Shown one piece after another: positions 26,424-36,753 of a stretch of 46,908 nt of DNA (its first letter is position 1; each line of letters begins with the position of its first letter). The notes under the pieces are model-generated. The model had not been told where the DNA came from, did no database searches, and was given only the letters and a program-made list of their open reading frames with translations. A program made the translations under genes and the position numbers. The stretch comes from Lonsdalea britannica (GTDB lineage: Bacteria > Pseudomonadota > Gammaproteobacteria > Enterobacterales > Enterobacteriaceae): positions 1-46,908 of the forward strand of contig NZ_CAMKXG010000002.1 of the NCBI RefSeq assembly GCF_946477055.1, written 5' to 3'.

Positions 26424-28340
26424 ATGGGTAAGATCATTGGTATCGACTTGGGAACAACCAACTCTTGTGTTGCGATTATGGATGGTACGAAGGTTAAGGT
26501 ACTGGAAAACAGCGAGGGCGATCGCACCACGCCTTCCATCATTGCTTATACGCAAGACGGTGAAACTCTGGTTGGCCAACCGGCTAAACGTCAGGCGGTG
26601 ACCAACCCGAAAAACACGCTGTTCGCCATCAAGCGTCTGATTGGTCGTCGTTTCCAGGACGAAGAAGTCCAGCGTGATGCCAACATCATGCCGTACAAAA
26701 TTATCGGTGCCGACAACGGCGATGCGTGGCTGGAAGTGAAAGATCAGAAACTGGCTCCGCCGCAGATTTCCGCCGAAGTTCTGAAGAAAATGAAGAAAAC
26801 GGCTGAAGATTACCTGGGCGAAGCCGTCACTGAAGCGGTAATCACCGTACCGGCTTACTTCAACGATGCTCAGCGTCAGGCAACCAAAGATGCTGGTCGT
26901 ATCGCCGGTCTGGAAGTCAAACGTATCATCAACGAACCGACGGCTGCCGCTCTGGCCTACGGTCTGGATAAAGAAGTCGGCAACCGTACTATCGCGGTTT
27001 ACGACCTGGGTGGTGGTACGTTCGATATCTCCATCATCGAAATCGATGAAGTGGAAGGCGAAAAAACCTTCGAAGTACTGGCGACCAACGGTGATACCCA
27101 CCTGGGTGGTGAAGACTTCGACAGCCGTCTGATTAACTACCTGGTTGACGAGTTCAAGAAAGAGCAGAACTTCGACCTGCGTAACGATCCGCTGGCAATG
27201 CAGCGTCTGAAAGAAGCGGCAGAAAAAGCGAAAATCGAACTGTCTTCCGCACAGCAGACCGATGTTAACCTGCCGTACATCACGGCTGACGCTTCTGGCC
27301 CGAAACACCTGAACATTAAAGTGACTCGCGCCAAACTGGAATCTCTGGTAGAAGAACTGGTCACCCGTTCTCTGGAGCCGCTGAAAGTGGCGCTGCAGGA
27401 TGCCAAACTGTCTGTATCCGACATCAATGATGTCATCCTGGTCGGCGGTCAGACTCGTATGCCGATGGTTCAGAAGAAAGTCGCTGACTTCTTCGGCAAA
27501 GAGCCGCGTAAAGACGTTAACCCGGATGAAGCCGTGGCTATCGGTGCTGCCGTACAGGGCGGCGTTCTGTCTGGTGATGTGAAAGACGTACTGCTGCTGG
27601 ACGTGACCCCGTTGTCTCTGGGCATCGAAACCATGGGCGGCGTGATGACGGCGCTGATTGCCAAGAACACCACGATCCCGACCAAGCATAGCCAGGTGTT
27701 CTCCACCGCGGAAGACAATCAGTCCGCCGTGACGATCCACGTGCTGCAGGGTGAGCGTAAACGCGCTCAGGACAACAAATCCCTGGGTCAGTTTAACCTG
27801 GACGGCATTCAGCCGGCACAGCGTGGTATGCCGCAGATCGAAGTCACCTTCGACATCGATGCCGACGGTATCCTGCACGTGTCTGCGAAAGATAAAAACA
27901 GCGGTCGCGAACAGAACATCACCATCAAGGCGTCTTCCGGTCTGAACGAAGACGAAATCCAGAAGATGGTGCGTGAAGCTGAAGCGAATGCCGAATCTGA
28001 CCGTAAGTTCGAAGAGCTGGTTCAGACTCGCAACCAGGGCGACCACCTGCTGCACAGCACGCGTAAGCAGTTGGAAGAACTGGGCGACAAACTGGCCGCT
28101 GACGACAAAACGGCGATCGAAGACGCGCTGAAAGCGCTGGAAGCGTCTCTGAAGTCTGAAGATAAAGCGGACATCGAAGCGAAAATCCAGGCGCTGGCTG
28201 AAGCATCAACCAAACTGCTGGAAGCTTCTCAGCAGCAGCAGGCTCAGCCGGAAGCGGGCGCCGCTGGCGGCGAAAGCGCTGACCGTAAAGACGACGATGT
28301 CGTTGATGCGGAATTCGAAGAAGTCAAAGACAAAAAATAA
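26424..28340 (+). CDS. dnaK: Molecular chaperone DnaK (Hsp70)
   Basis: ATP-driven chaperone that binds exposed hydrophobic peptides and down-regulates sigma-32. At 638 residues it equals E. coli. The nucleotide-binding domain (1-385) starts [21 protein letters not shown] and contains [15 protein letters not shown] and [18 protein letters not shown]. The interdomain linker [16 protein letters not shown] is near 388-402, followed by the substrate-binding domain and helical lid. It ends in the DnaJ-modulating acidic tail [13 protein letters not shown]. Codon use is strongly biased, as expected for an abundant protein, which also explains a long open frame on the opposite strand. Heat-shock controlled through the sigma-32 promoter. 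Confidence 0.99.
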   Translation: MGKIIGIDLGTTNSCVAIMDGTKVKVLENSEGDRTTPSIIAYTQDGETLVGQPAKRQAVTNPKNTLFAIKRLIGRRFQDEEVQRDANIMPYKIIGADNGDAWLEVKDQKLAPPQISAEVLKKMKKTAEDYLGEAVTEAVITVPAYFNDAQRQATKDAGRIAGLEVKRIINEPTAAALAYGLDKEVGNRTIAVYDLGGGTFDISIIEIDEVEGEKTFEVLATNGDTHLGGEDFDSRLINYLVDEFKKEQNFDLRNDPLAMQRLKEAAEKAKIELSSAQQTDVNLPYITADASGPKHLNIKVTRAKLESLVEELVTRSLEPLKVALQDAKLSVSDINDVILVGGQTRMPMVQKKVADFFGKEPRKDVNPDEAVAIGAAVQGGVLSGDVKDVLLLDVTPLSLGIETMGGVMTALIAKNTTIPTKHSQVFSTAEDNQSAVTIHVLQGERKRAQDNKSLGQFNLDGIQPAQRGMPQIEVTFDIDADGILHVSAKDKNSGREQNITIKASSGLNEDEIQKMVREAEANAESDRKFEELVQTRNQGDHLLHSTRKQLEELGDKLAADDKTAIEDALKALEASLKSEDKADIEAKIQALAEASTKLLEASQQQQAQPEAGAAGGESADRKDDDVVDAEFEEVKDKK

Positions 28341-28358
28341 TCGCCCTTGAGCGGGCGC

Positions 28359-28426
28359 GGCAGCGATAAGTTATCGTTGCCGGCAAGGCAATCAGCACGG
28401 GCGTCGGGGAAACTCTGCGCCCGTGC
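28359..28426 (+). ncRNA. Structured dnaK-dnaJ spacer (tpke11-like position)
   Basis: Two strong hairpins fill the spacer: GGCAGCGATA (28359-28368) with TATCGTTGCC (28372-28381), and GCACGGGCG (28395-28403) with CGCCCGTGC (28418-28426), the latter perfect. In E. coli the small RNA tpke11 was reported between dnaK and dnaJ; this may be its counterpart, or simply an mRNA-processing or attenuation structure. Neither hairpin has a T tract. Confidence 0.4.
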
Positions 28427-28452
28427 ACGCATGTTGAGGGCAGATAACAAGC

Positions 28453-29592
28453 ATGGCTAAGCAAGACTACTACGAAACGTTAGGCGTTGCGAAAAGCGCG
28501 GATGAACGTGAAATCAAGAAGGCGTACAAGCGCCTGGCGATGAAATTTCACCCGGACCGTAACCCCGGTGACAGCAGTGCTGAAGCCAAATTTAAAGAAG
28601 TCAAAGAAGCCTACGAAGTGCTGAGCGATTCGCAGAAACGTGCTGCATACGACCAGTACGGTCATGCTGCGTTTGAACAAGGCGGCATGGGTGGTGGTGG
28701 TGGCGGCGGCGGTTTCGGCGGCGGCGCAGACTTCAGCGATATCTTTGGCGACGTTTTCGGCGACATTTTTGGTGGTGGACGCCGTCAACGCGCGAGCCGT
28801 GGCTCAGACCTGCGTTACAACATGGATCTGACTCTGGAAGAGGCCGTGCGTGGCGTCACCAAAGAGATCCGTATTCCGACGCTGGAAGAGTGTGATGTTT
28901 GTCATGGCAACGGCTCCCGTCCGGGCAGCTCGCCTGCGACCTGTCCAACCTGTCATGGTAACGGTCAGGTGCAGATGCGCCAGGGCTTCTTCACCGTACA
29001 GCAGGCGTGTCCGCACTGTCATGGTCGCGGCAAGATCATCAAAGATCCGTGCGTGAAATGTCACGGCCACGGTCGTATGGAAAAAAGCAAAACGCTGTCG
29101 GTTAAAATTCCGGCTGGCGTGGATACGGGCGACCGCATTCGTCTTTCCGGCGAAGGTGAAGCCGGTGAGATGGGCGCTCCAGCAGGCGATCTGTACGTAC
29201 AGGTTCAGGTGAAACAGCACCCGATCTTCCAGCGTGAAGAGAACAACCTGTACTGCGAAGTGCCGATCAACTTTGCGATGGCGGCGTTGGGCGGCGAAAT
29301 CGAAGTGCCGACGCTGGATGGCCGCGTGAAGCTGAAAGTCCCGGCGGAAACGCAGACCGGCAAGCTGTTCAGAATGCGCGGCAGGGGCGTGAAGTCCGTT
29401 CGCGGCGGCGTGCAGGGCGACCTGCTGTGTCGCGTCGTGGTAGAAACGCCGGTCAGCCTGAACGAGCGTCAGAAAGAGCTGCTGCAGGAGCTGGAGCAGA
29501 GCTTTGGCGGACCTTCCGGCGAGCGTAACAGCCCGCGTTCGAAAAGCTTCTTCGATGGCGTGAAGAAGTTCTTCGACGATTTGACCCGTTAA
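28453..29592 (+). CDS. dnaJ: Co-chaperone DnaJ (Hsp40)
   Basis: Stimulates the ATPase of DnaK and delivers substrates. The 379-residue protein (E. coli 376) has a J domain (1-70) with His33-Pro34-Asp35 in [11 protein letters not shown] Gly/Phe-rich linker (about 74-110), unusually glycine-dense, includes a [15 protein letters not shown] run. The zinc region has four CxxCxGxG-type repeats ([32 protein letters not shown]), then the C-terminal substrate-binding domain follows. Second gene of the dnaKJ operon, 112 bases after dnaK, with a rho-independent terminator after it. Confidence 0.98.
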   Translation: MAKQDYYETLGVAKSADEREIKKAYKRLAMKFHPDRNPGDSSAEAKFKEVKEAYEVLSDSQKRAAYDQYGHAAFEQGGMGGGGGGGGFGGGADFSDIFGDVFGDIFGGGRRQRASRGSDLRYNMDLTLEEAVRGVTKEIRIPTLEECDVCHGNGSRPGSSPATCPTCHGNGQVQMRQGFFTVQQACPHCHGRGKIIKDPCVKCHGHGRMEKSKTLSVKIPAGVDTGDRIRLSGEGEAGEMGAPAGDLYVQVQVKQHPIFQREENNLYCEVPINFAMAALGGEIEVPTLDGRVKLKVPAETQTGKLFRMRGRGVKSVRGGVQGDLLCRVVVETPVSLNERQKELLQELEQSFGGPSGERNSPRSKSFFDGVKKFFDDLTR

Positions 29593-29619
29593 GATCGTTC
29601 TAAGCGTCAATCCTCATCA

Positions 29620-29646
29620 ACGGTCCGCTTTGCGGGCCGTTTTTTT
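29620..29646 (+). terminator. dnaJ terminator
   Basis: ACGGTCCGC (29620-29628), loop TTT, GCGGGCCGT (29632-29640), then a run of T: 9 pairs including one G-U. Confidence 0.92.
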
Positions 29647-29795
29647 ATGGCGCGAGGATGACTCATTTTTCCCCTGCCTTGCGGACAGTCTTGCGTAAGC
29701 CGGTTTTCCCGGCCAATACGGAGCGCTGTTACAAAAACGTCATATCGCGACGATATGCTTAGGCCCCTTATTGATTGCTCAAACAGGTGCTTAGC

Positions 29796-30698
29796 ATGCA
29801 ACGATTTTTCCACTATTTCTGTGCGTTTCTGTGTTTAGCGGCGGTGTCCGGCACGGCGTATTCCGCGAGTGCGCCCCAGGTGATTGCGCATCGGGGTGGG
29901 ACCGGCGACGCGCCGGAAAATACGGTGATAGCGGTTGATACCGCGCTGAAGAATGGCGCGGATGCAGTTTGGGTCACGTTGCAAGAGGCGAAAGATGGTG
30001 TGATTGTGCTGTATCGGCCGACGGATCTTAAGGCGTTGACCGATCAACAGGGGCCGATTTCTGCGTACACCAGTGCTGAATTGGCGAACGTAGATGCGGG
30101 ATGGGCTTTCGGTGATACCACGCATCATCCCTTCCGCCGCAAAGGTATCGGTATTCCGCGATTGGATGCGGTCTTGCGGGCGTTTCCTCAGGTGCCGTTC
30201 TATCTGGATATCAAATCGCCTGATGCCGATCCGGTCCGCTTCGGTCAGGCGTTGCTGAAAACGCTGCAGGATACCGGAAGCCTGGCGCGCACGCGTGTTT
30301 ACTCCACGGATGCGCGCTATCTCGACGCGTTGCCGCCGCAGATTGCTCGCTTTGAAACTCGCGACCGTACCAGAACCTTGTTGGCGAATGTCTCCATGAC
30401 GCATCAATGCGATCCGCTTCCGGTCACGCAGACGCCGCATTGGTATGGCTTGGAATTACGCCGTGAGGTCGAGGTCGTTGAGCGTTTCACGCTGGGAGAA
30501 GGGCGTTCTAAAACCATACTGACCTGGGATAAAGAGGCGATGGACTGTTTTCGCTCTGCCGGAACGGCGCAGGTGATTCTGTTTGGCGTTAATACGCCAG
30601 CCGACTACCAGCGTGCGCAGGCGTTGGGGGCGGATGGCGTGCTGGTGGACTCTCCGCGCAGCGCACGGTCTTTTCGTCAGGGAAGCGCGCCAAAATAG
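29796..30698 (+). CDS. Secreted GDPD-fold protein, atypical active site
   Basis: Glycerophosphodiester phosphodiesterase family protein. ATG 29796 gives 300 residues with a signal peptide (MQRFFHYFCAFLCL to about Ser23-Ala24), so periplasmic. The first catalytic block is intact (VIAHRGGTGDAPENT, His32-Arg33, Glu41-Asn42). The usual ExD metal pair is VWV (58-60), and the second catalytic His is replaced by Tyr73 (VIVLYRPTDLKAL). It may be an inactive or altered-specificity subfamily. The barrel strand PFYLDIKSPD is present. An in-frame TTG at 29775 adds seven residues but is less plausible, as AGGTG (29785-29789) suits the ATG. Single gene between dnaJ and nhaA, absent from that place in E. 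coli. Confidence 0.75.
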   Translation: MQRFFHYFCAFLCLAAVSGTAYSASAPQVIAHRGGTGDAPENTVIAVDTALKNGADAVWVTLQEAKDGVIVLYRPTDLKALTDQQGPISAYTSAELANVDAGWAFGDTTHHPFRRKGIGIPRLDAVLRAFPQVPFYLDIKSPDADPVRFGQALLKTLQDTGSLARTRVYSTDARYLDALPPQIARFETRDRTRTLLANVSMTHQCDPLPVTQTPHWYGLELRREVEVVERFTLGEGRSKTILTWDKEAMDCFRSAGTAQVILFGVNTPADYQRAQALGADGVLVDSPRSARSFRQGSAPK

Positions 30699-30860
30699 CA
30701 TAGTGGCAACCTGGGATGAATAGCCGTTGGCGCAGGGCGACAACGTCGCTGTAGACACCCGGTGGCTCATCATTTTGCTGTAATTTCTTACTGCCGAAGG
30801 TTATCCGGTTTTTGTTGAATATTGCGGCATTTTCAACGAGTGTATTGGCTGATGATCCGA

Positions 30861-30880
30861 CTTCCTGACTTCACAGGAAG
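30861..30880. promoter_or_regulatory. Inverted repeat upstream of nhaA
   Basis: CTTCCTG-ACTTCA-CAGGAAG is a perfect 7-bp inverted repeat 39 bases before the nhaA start. It could be an operator or an mRNA hairpin. Confidence 0.4.
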
Positions 30881-30918
30881 ACGGTGTGCTGATTTCGCTT
30901 TGCAGAGAGAGTGTCCTG

Positions 30919-32121
30919 ATGATGAGGTTATTGCGCCGGTTCGCCCGGCTGGATGCGGCGGCCGGGATGACGCTGATTACGGCAACGCTGCTGGCGTTGC
31001 TCATGGCGAATCTTCCGCTGACGGCGAGCGGATATGACAAGGTACTGACGACGCCGCTCCACCTGACGTGGGGAGAAATACGCATTCATGCCTCGCTGTT
31101 GCATGTGATTAACGATGGCCTGATGACGCTGTTTTTCCTGATGGTGGGGCTTGAGGTCAAACGCGAGCTGATGGTGGGCGCACTGGCCAGCCGGCGTCAG
31201 GCGCTGTTACCCGTTGCGGCAGCGCTGGGAGGAATGGTGGTCCCTGCGCTGATCTATCTGGCGATCAACGCCGCAGATGCGCACACTCGGGTGGGGTGGG
31301 CAATCCCCACGGCGACGGACATCGCCTTCGCCGTGGGGATTCTGGTGCTGCTGGGTAAACGGGTGCCGCTGGGACTCAAAGTTTTCCTGTTGGCGCTCGC
31401 GATCATTGACGATCTCGGGGCGATTCTGGTGATCGCGCTGTTTTATACGCAGCAACTGCATGGATGGGCTCTGCTGGGTGCGACGCTATCGGCGTTGGTT
31501 CTGGCGTATTTGAATTGGCGACAGGTCATGAACACACCCGCTTATTTATTGGTGGGCGCCGCTGTGTGGCTCTGTGTTCTGCTGTCGGGCGTGCATGCCA
31601 CGCTGGCGGGCGTGGTGGTGGGATTCCTCATCCCGCTGCGCGCGCCAGCGGGACAATCGTCGCCTGCGAAAGCGCTGGAACACCGGTTGAGCGGTTGGGT
31701 CGCTTTTCTGATTATTCCTCTGTTTGCCTTCGCCAATGCGGGTATCGCGCTACAGGGTGTAGACGCAGCGCAGATGCTCTCGCCGCTCACGGTGGGCATC
31801 GCCGCGGGTCTGCTGATAGGAAAGCCGCTGGGTATTATGTTGTTCAGCGGGGGGGTGATCGCGTTGGGGCTGGCGGCATTACCGGCGGGCGTGAACTTTC
31901 GTCAGCTTAGTGCGGTATCGGTGCTGTGCGGTATCGGCTTCACGATGTCTATTTTCATCACGTTGCTCTCTTTCGGCGGTGAAGCAGATGCGGCGACGGT
32001 GCTGTATGCCAAGCTCGCGATCCTGGTGACCTCGTTGGCGGCTGGGGTGTTGGGTTTTGTCGCCTTACGTATTGCACTGCCTACAGTGTCTTGTCAAACG
32101 ACGTTGCCCAGAGAAGAGTGA
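30919..32121 (+). CDS. nhaA: Na+/H+ antiporter NhaA
   Basis: Inner-membrane electrogenic antiporter (2 H+ in, 1 Na+ or Li+ out) for sodium and alkaline-pH tolerance. The 400-residue product (E. coli 388) keeps the key aspartate pair in ALAIIDDLGAILVIALFYT, GWAIPTATDIAFAVG with its Asp, and LFFLMVGLEVKREL. I chose ATG 30919 (tandem ATG ATG AGG) over the GTG at 30886 because it gives the short cytoplasmic N-terminus typical of the family. In E. coli the LysR-type activator nhaR follows; here rpsT comes next on the other strand, so nhaR is absent. Confidence 0.94.
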   Translation: MMRLLRRFARLDAAAGMTLITATLLALLMANLPLTASGYDKVLTTPLHLTWGEIRIHASLLHVINDGLMTLFFLMVGLEVKRELMVGALASRRQALLPVAAALGGMVVPALIYLAINAADAHTRVGWAIPTATDIAFAVGILVLLGKRVPLGLKVFLLALAIIDDLGAILVIALFYTQQLHGWALLGATLSALVLAYLNWRQVMNTPAYLLVGAAVWLCVLLSGVHATLAGVVVGFLIPLRAPAGQSSPAKALEHRLSGWVAFLIIPLFAFANAGIALQGVDAAQMLSPLTVGIAAGLLIGKPLGIMLFSGGVIALGLAALPAGVNFRQLSAVSVLCGIGFTMSIFITLLSFGGEADAATVLYAKLAILVTSLAAGVLGFVALRIALPTVSCQTTLPREE

Positions 32122-32244
32122 ATTGTCGCAGGCATCCGATGATGGGCGCTACGATCGCGTGGGCATGTAGAAGCCTCTACGCGACCAAGGCTATGCTCAG
32201 TCAGGTAAGATCATCGTTTGCTGTTTCAGGATCTGCAGACATAA

Positions 32245-32269
32245 AAAAACCGGCCTAGGCCGGTTTTTT
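32245..32269. terminator. Bidirectional terminator nhaA/rpsT
   Basis: A perfect palindrome centred on CCTAGG, with six or more A on the left and six T on the right (AAAAAACCGGCC.../...GGCCGGTTTTTT). It terminates nhaA on plus and rpsT on minus. Confidence 0.93.
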
Positions 32270-32292
32270 CTAGCAATGCTCGCAAAAAGCGA

Positions 32293-32556
32293 TTATTGCA
32301 AAGCGTTGATCTGAGCGATCAGGTTTGACTTATGACGTGCAGCCTTGTTCTTGTGAATCAGGCCTTTGCTAGCCTGACGATCCACGATCGGTTGCATTTC
32401 ATTAAACGCTTTCAGTGCTGCTTCTTTATCGCCAGTGGCGATCGCCGCGTATACTTTCTTGATGAAAGTGCGCATCATGGAGCGACGGCTTGCGTTATGC
32501 TTGCGACGCTTTTCAGACTGTACGGCGCGTTTCTTAGCTGATTTGATATTAGCCAA
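32293..32556 (-). CDS. rpsT: 30S ribosomal protein S20
   Basis: Primary-binding protein of the small subunit that contacts the 5' domain and helix 44 of 16S rRNA; also the classical antizyme candidate in polyamine work. 87 residues, as in E. coli, starting [30 protein letters not shown] and very rich in Lys and Arg. The start codon is TTG (complement of CAA at 32554-32556), matching E. coli, where the UUG start is tied to autogenous translational control. GGGAG precedes it. Confidence 0.97.
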   Translation of the reverse strand: MANIKSAKKRAVQSEKRRKHNASRRSMMRTFIKKVYAAIATGDKEAALKAFNEMQPIVDRQASKGLIHKNKAARHKSNLIAQINALQ

Positions 32557-32604
32557 GGTCCAACTCCCAAATATATTCTATCGAGGACAATTCAAAGGCC
32601 GAGG

Positions 32605-32633
32605 AATATGCCCGGTTAGCCTTCTTTTGTCAA
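32605..32633 (-). promoter_or_regulatory. rpsT promoter
   Basis: On the minus strand: TTGACA (complement of 32628-32633), a 17-base spacer and CATATT (complement of 32605-32610). The perfect -35 fits a strongly expressed ribosomal-protein gene. The leader would be about 42 bases. Confidence 0.8.
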
Positions 32634-32901
32634 TGGATTTGTGCAAATAAGCGCCGTTTGTACGTCAGCGCTTGTTACGTTGTGATGGCGCAGGATTTTA
32701 ACAGCTTCACGTCGGGGAATACAGCCTTTCACACCATAAATCGGTATTAAAACGCGCAACCCGTGTTAACCGACTGATCTTGGCAATCCCATGCCTTACT
32801 GAGGGCGAGATACTACCTCATAGGAGGCAATTCTGCTCATTTTAAGCTGCCTTCCCGTGCTGAAATCAGCAGGGCTGGCGACAAAAGGCACGCATCCCGG
32901 G
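32634..32901. other. rpsT/ribF intergenic region
   Basis: About 270 bases of mixed sequence between the rpsT and ribF promoters, with no supported gene. E. coli has a short hypothetical frame (yaaY) in this place; I do not recognise it here. Confidence 0.4.
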
Positions 32902-32930
32902 TTAACCTTACTCGCTGTACAAGGTATAAT
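32902..32930 (+). promoter_or_regulatory. ribF promoter
   Basis: TTAACC (32902-32907), a 17-base spacer, then a perfect TATAAT (32925-32930). The start would be near 32937, giving a very short leader before the ribF ATG at 32960. It probably drives the whole ribF-ispH cluster. Confidence 0.8.
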
Positions 32931-32959
32931 CCGCCGATTTCCACTGTTTTGAGCCAGTT

Positions 32960-33901
32960 ATGCAGCTAATACGCGGTATACACAATCTTCAGGCACACCA
33001 TCATGGCTGTGTGCTTACTATTGGTAACTTTGACGGTGTCCACCGCGGGCATCATGTGCTGCTCGAACGCCTGAAACAGGAAGGGCAGAAGCGTGGACTG
33101 CCGGTGATGGTGATGATTTTTGAACCCCAACCGCAAGAACTGTTCGGCGGTGAAAACGCGCCTGCCCGACTGACCCGGTTGCGCGACAAGGTCAAATACC
33201 TGTCGCAGGCGGGGGTGGATTACCTCTTGTGCGTGAAGTTCGACGCGGCTTTCGCCGCCCACAACGCCCATACCTTTATTTCCGATCTGCTGGTCAACAA
33301 GCTGGGCGTGAAATTCCTGGTGGTGGGGGATGACTTCCGCTTCGGCGCTGGTCGCAAAGGGGATTTCCTGTTATTACAGAAAGCGGGCGTTGAGCTGGAC
33401 TTTGAGGTCATTAGCACCGATTCGTTCTGCAACGGTGGAAAACGAGTGAGTAGTACCGCGGTGCGGGAAGCGCTCAGCCAGGACGATTTGGCGCAGGCCG
33501 AAGCGCTACTGGGGCACCCGTTCAGTATCTCGGGACGCGTGGTACACGGTAATGCACTGGGCCGCACGATCGGTTTCCCTACGGCGAACGTGCCGTTAAA
33601 ACGCAAGGTCTCGCCGGTCAGTGGTGTGTACGCCGTCAGCGTTTACGGATTGGGCGATGAGCCTATTCCCGGCGTGGCTAACATCGGAACGCGTCCGACG
33701 GTCACCGGCGACAAACGTCAGCAGCTGGAAGTGCATTTGCTTGACGTCACGCTGGATCTGTATGGCCGCCATATAGAAGTGGTCATGCGCAAAAAACTAC
33801 GTAATGAACAGCGATTTGCTTCGCTTGATGCGCTGAAGCAGCAGATTGCTAATGATGAGGTGGCGGCCCGTGAATTCTTTGGGCTAAAGGCACCGGTTTA
33901 A
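32960..33901 (+). CDS. ribF: Bifunctional riboflavin kinase / FAD synthetase
   Basis: Converts riboflavin to FMN and FMN to FAD. The 313-residue product equals E. coli RibF. The N-terminal adenylyltransferase domain (1-185) has the nucleotidylyltransferase motif [14 protein letters not shown] and [15 protein letters not shown]; the C-terminal flavokinase domain has [24 protein letters not shown] and [11 protein letters not shown]. First gene of the cluster ribF-ileS-lspA-fkpB-ispH; 32 bases separate it from ileS. Confidence 0.97.
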   Translation: MQLIRGIHNLQAHHHGCVLTIGNFDGVHRGHHVLLERLKQEGQKRGLPVMVMIFEPQPQELFGGENAPARLTRLRDKVKYLSQAGVDYLLCVKFDAAFAAHNAHTFISDLLVNKLGVKFLVVGDDFRFGAGRKGDFLLLQKAGVELDFEVISTDSFCNGGKRVSSTAVREALSQDDLAQAEALLGHPFSISGRVVHGNALGRTIGFPTANVPLKRKVSPVSGVYAVSVYGLGDEPIPGVANIGTRPTVTGDKRQQLEVHLLDVTLDLYGRHIEVVMRKKLRNEQRFASLDALKQQIANDEVAAREFFGLKAPV

Positions 33902-33933
33902 TTTTTCTAGCCGAAAACGAAATCGAGAATCTA

Positions 33934-36753
33934 ATGAGTGACTATAAAACTACCCTGAATTTGCCGGAAACAGGGTTCCCGATGCGTGGCGATCTCGCCA
34001 AGCGCGAACCCGATATGCTGAAACGTTGGTACGATCAGGATCTGTACGGGATTATTCGTAGCGCCAAGCAGGGTAAAAAAACCTTTATCCTGCACGATGG
34101 CCCCCCGTACGCCAACGGCAACATTCACATTGGTCACTCGGTTAACAAGATTCTTAAAGACATTATTATCAAGTCCAAGGGGCTTTCCGGCTATGACTCG
34201 CCCTATGTTCCGGGCTGGGACTGTCATGGTCTGCCTATCGAGCTGAAAGTAGAACAGTTGGTCGGCAAGCCGGGCGAAAAAGTCAGCGCGGCAGAATTCC
34301 GTCAGGAGTGCCGTAAGTACGCGGCAGAGCAGGTTGCCGGACAGAAAAAAGACTTCATTCGACTGGGCGTACTGGGCGAGTGGGATCATCCTTACCTGAC
34401 GATGGACTTCGACACCGAAGCCAACATCATCCGCGCGCTGGGCAAAATCATCGCTAACGGTCATCTGCACAAAGGCGCGAAGCCGGTGCACTGGTGCGCC
34501 GACTGTGGTTCCGCACTGGCGGAAGCGGAAGTGGAATACTACGACAAAACGTCGCCTTCTATTGATGTTGCTTTCAGCGCGGTAGATCCTTCCGCCGTGG
34601 CGGCGAAGTTTGGCGTTTCAGCCGATGCGGTAGTCGGTTCCATCTCTCTGGTGATTTGGACGACGACCCCGTGGACCCTGCCGGCTAACCGCGCTATCTC
34701 CCTGAATGCGGAATTCATTTACCAGCTGGTGCAGGTTGATGGTCAGGCGCTGATTCTGGCGGCGGATCTGGTTGAAAGCGTGATGCAGCGTCTGGGCGTT
34801 TCCGAATGGAAGGCGCTGGGTGAGTGCGAAGGTAACGCGCTGGAACTGATGCGCTTCAATCACCCGTTCATGGGCTTCGATGTCCCGGCGATTCTGGGCG
34901 ACCACGTCACGCTGGATGCCGGTACGGGCGCGGTCCATACCGCGGGCGGACATGGTCCGGACGATTACGTCATCAGTCAGAAATATCAGCTGGAAATCGC
35001 CAACCCGGTAGGTCCGAACGGTTGCTATCTGCCGGGTACATTCCCGGGACTGGACGGTCTGTTCGTCTTCAAGGCTAACGACACTGTTGTTGAAATGCTG
35101 CGCGAACGCGGCGTGCTGCTGCACGTTGAAAAACTGCTGCACAGCTATCCTTGCTGCTGGCGTCACAAAACGCCGATTATCTTCCGCGCGACGCCGCAGT
35201 GGTTTATCAGCATGGATCAGAAAGGGCTGCGTAAGCAGTCACTGTCAGAAATCAAAGACGTGCAGTGGATCCCGGACTGGGGTCAGGCGCGTATCGAAAC
35301 CATGGTCGCCAACCGTCCAGACTGGTGTATTTCCCGTCAGCGTACCTGGGGCGTGCCGATGTCGCTGTTCGTGCATAAAGACACCGAAGAGCTGCATCCG
35401 CGCACTGTGGAACTGATGGAAGCCGTCGCGAAACGCGTTGAGCAGGATGGCATTCAGGCATGGTGGGATCTGGATTCGGCAGAACTGCTGGGCGAAGACG
35501 CCGCCAACTACGTCAAAGTGCCTGATACGCTGGATGTGTGGTTCGATTCCGGCTCTACCCATGCATCTGTCGTCGACGTGCGCCCGGAATTCGGCGGCCA
35601 CGAGGCTGATATGTATCTGGAAGGCTCCGACCAGCATCGCGGCTGGTTCATGTCTTCTCTGATGATCTCTACCGCTATCAAAGGTAAAGCGCCGTACCGT
35701 CAGGTACTGACTCACGGTTTCACCGTGGACGGACAGGGCCGCAAAATGTCCAAGTCCATCGGCAACACGGTCAGCCCGCAGGACGTCATGGATAAACTGG
35801 GCGCCGACATTTTGCGCCTGTGGATCGGTTCCACCGACTACTCCGGCGAGATCGCGGTGTCCGATGAAATCCTGAAACGTTCCGCCGATGCTTACCGCCG
35901 TATCCGTAACACCGCCCGCTTCCTGCTGGCGAACCTGAACGGTTTCGATCCGGCTCAGCACAGCGTGGCACCTCAGGATATGGTCGTGCTGGATCGCTGG
36001 GCGGTCGGTTGCGCGAAAGCGGCGCAGGAAGAGATTCTGGATGCGTACGAAAACTACGATTTCCACCGCGTGGTCCAGCGTCTGATGCAGTTCTGCTCGA
36101 TCGAAATGGGATCGTTCTACCTCGATATCATCAAAGATCGCCAGTACACCGCGAAGAGCGACAGCGTCGCGCGCCGCAGCTGTCAGACGGCCCTGTTCCA
36201 CATCGCCGAAGCGCTGGTGCGCTGGATGGCGCCGATCCTCTCCTTTACTGCGGATGAAATCTGGGCTTACCTGCCGGGCGAGCGCGCGCAGTACGTCTTT
36301 ACCGAAGAGTGGTATGACGGCCTGTTCGGTCTTGACGGCAATGAAAGCATGAATGAGGCTTTCTGGGCCGATATGCTGCAAATCCGCAGCGAAGTGAACA
36401 AGGTCATCGAGCAGGCGCGCAACGACAAGCACATCCGTGGTTCTCTGGAAGCGGCTGTCACGCTGTATGCGGATAGCGCGCTGACCGAGAAGCTGAATCA
36501 GCTGCAGCCTGAGCTGCATTTCGCGCTGCTGACCTCGAAAGCGACCATCGCCTCTTACGACGATGCGCCTGCGGAAGCTCAGCAGACGGAATTATCAGGG
36601 CTGAAAATTGTCCTTGATAAGGCTGACGGCGAGAAATGTCCGCGCTGCTGGCATTTTGAAACGGATATCGGGACTGACTCCGAGCATCCTGAAGTGTGCG
36701 GTCGCTGTGCTACCAATGTTGGTGGTGCGGGCGAAGTGCGTAAATTCGTCTAA
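33934..36753 (+). CDS. ileS: Isoleucyl-tRNA synthetase
   Basis: Class I synthetase charging tRNA-Ile, with editing against valine. The 939 residues agree with E. coli (938). It has HIGH ([12 protein letters not shown], near residue 70), the CP1 editing domain in between, and KMSKS (RKMSKSIGN, near 603-607), plus the C-terminal zinc domain CPRCWHFET...CGRCATNV. Its TAA stop overlaps the lspA ATG by one base (36753), as in many enterobacteria. Confidence 0.98.
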   Translation: MSDYKTTLNLPETGFPMRGDLAKREPDMLKRWYDQDLYGIIRSAKQGKKTFILHDGPPYANGNIHIGHSVNKILKDIIIKSKGLSGYDSPYVPGWDCHGLPIELKVEQLVGKPGEKVSAAEFRQECRKYAAEQVAGQKKDFIRLGVLGEWDHPYLTMDFDTEANIIRALGKIIANGHLHKGAKPVHWCADCGSALAEAEVEYYDKTSPSIDVAFSAVDPSAVAAKFGVSADAVVGSISLVIWTTTPWTLPANRAISLNAEFIYQLVQVDGQALILAADLVESVMQRLGVSEWKALGECEGNALELMRFNHPFMGFDVPAILGDHVTLDAGTGAVHTAGGHGPDDYVISQKYQLEIANPVGPNGCYLPGTFPGLDGLFVFKANDTVVEMLRERGVLLHVEKLLHSYPCCWRHKTPIIFRATPQWFISMDQKGLRKQSLSEIKDVQWIPDWGQARIETMVANRPDWCISRQRTWGVPMSLFVHKDTEELHPRTVELMEAVAKRVEQDGIQAWWDLDSAELLGEDAANYVKVPDTLDVWFDSGSTHASVVDVRPEFGGHEADMYLEGSDQHRGWFMSSLMISTAIKGKAPYRQVLTHGFTVDGQGRKMSKSIGNTVSPQDVMDKLGADILRLWIGSTDYSGEIAVSDEILKRSADAYRRIRNTARFLLANLNGFDPAQHSVAPQDMVVLDRWAVGCAKAAQEEILDAYENYDFHRVVQRLMQFCSIEMGSFYLDIIKDRQYTAKSDSVARRSCQTALFHIAEALVRWMAPILSFTADEIWAYLPGERAQYVFTEEWYDGLFGLDGNESMNEAFWADMLQIRSEVNKVIEQARNDKHIRGSLEAAVTLYADSALTEKLNQLQPELHFALLTSKATIASYDDAPAEAQQTELSGLKIVLDKADGEKCPRCWHFETDIGTDSEHPEVCGRCATNVGGAGEVRKFV

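Noticed and set aside
26202..28055. A 617-codon open frame on the minus strand inside dnaK.
   Set aside because: It is fully antisense to dnaK. Long antisense frames in dnaK arise from its strong codon bias and have been noted in other species. The translation is composed of low-quality repeats of His, Phe and Arg with no known domain, and no ribosome-binding site is evident.
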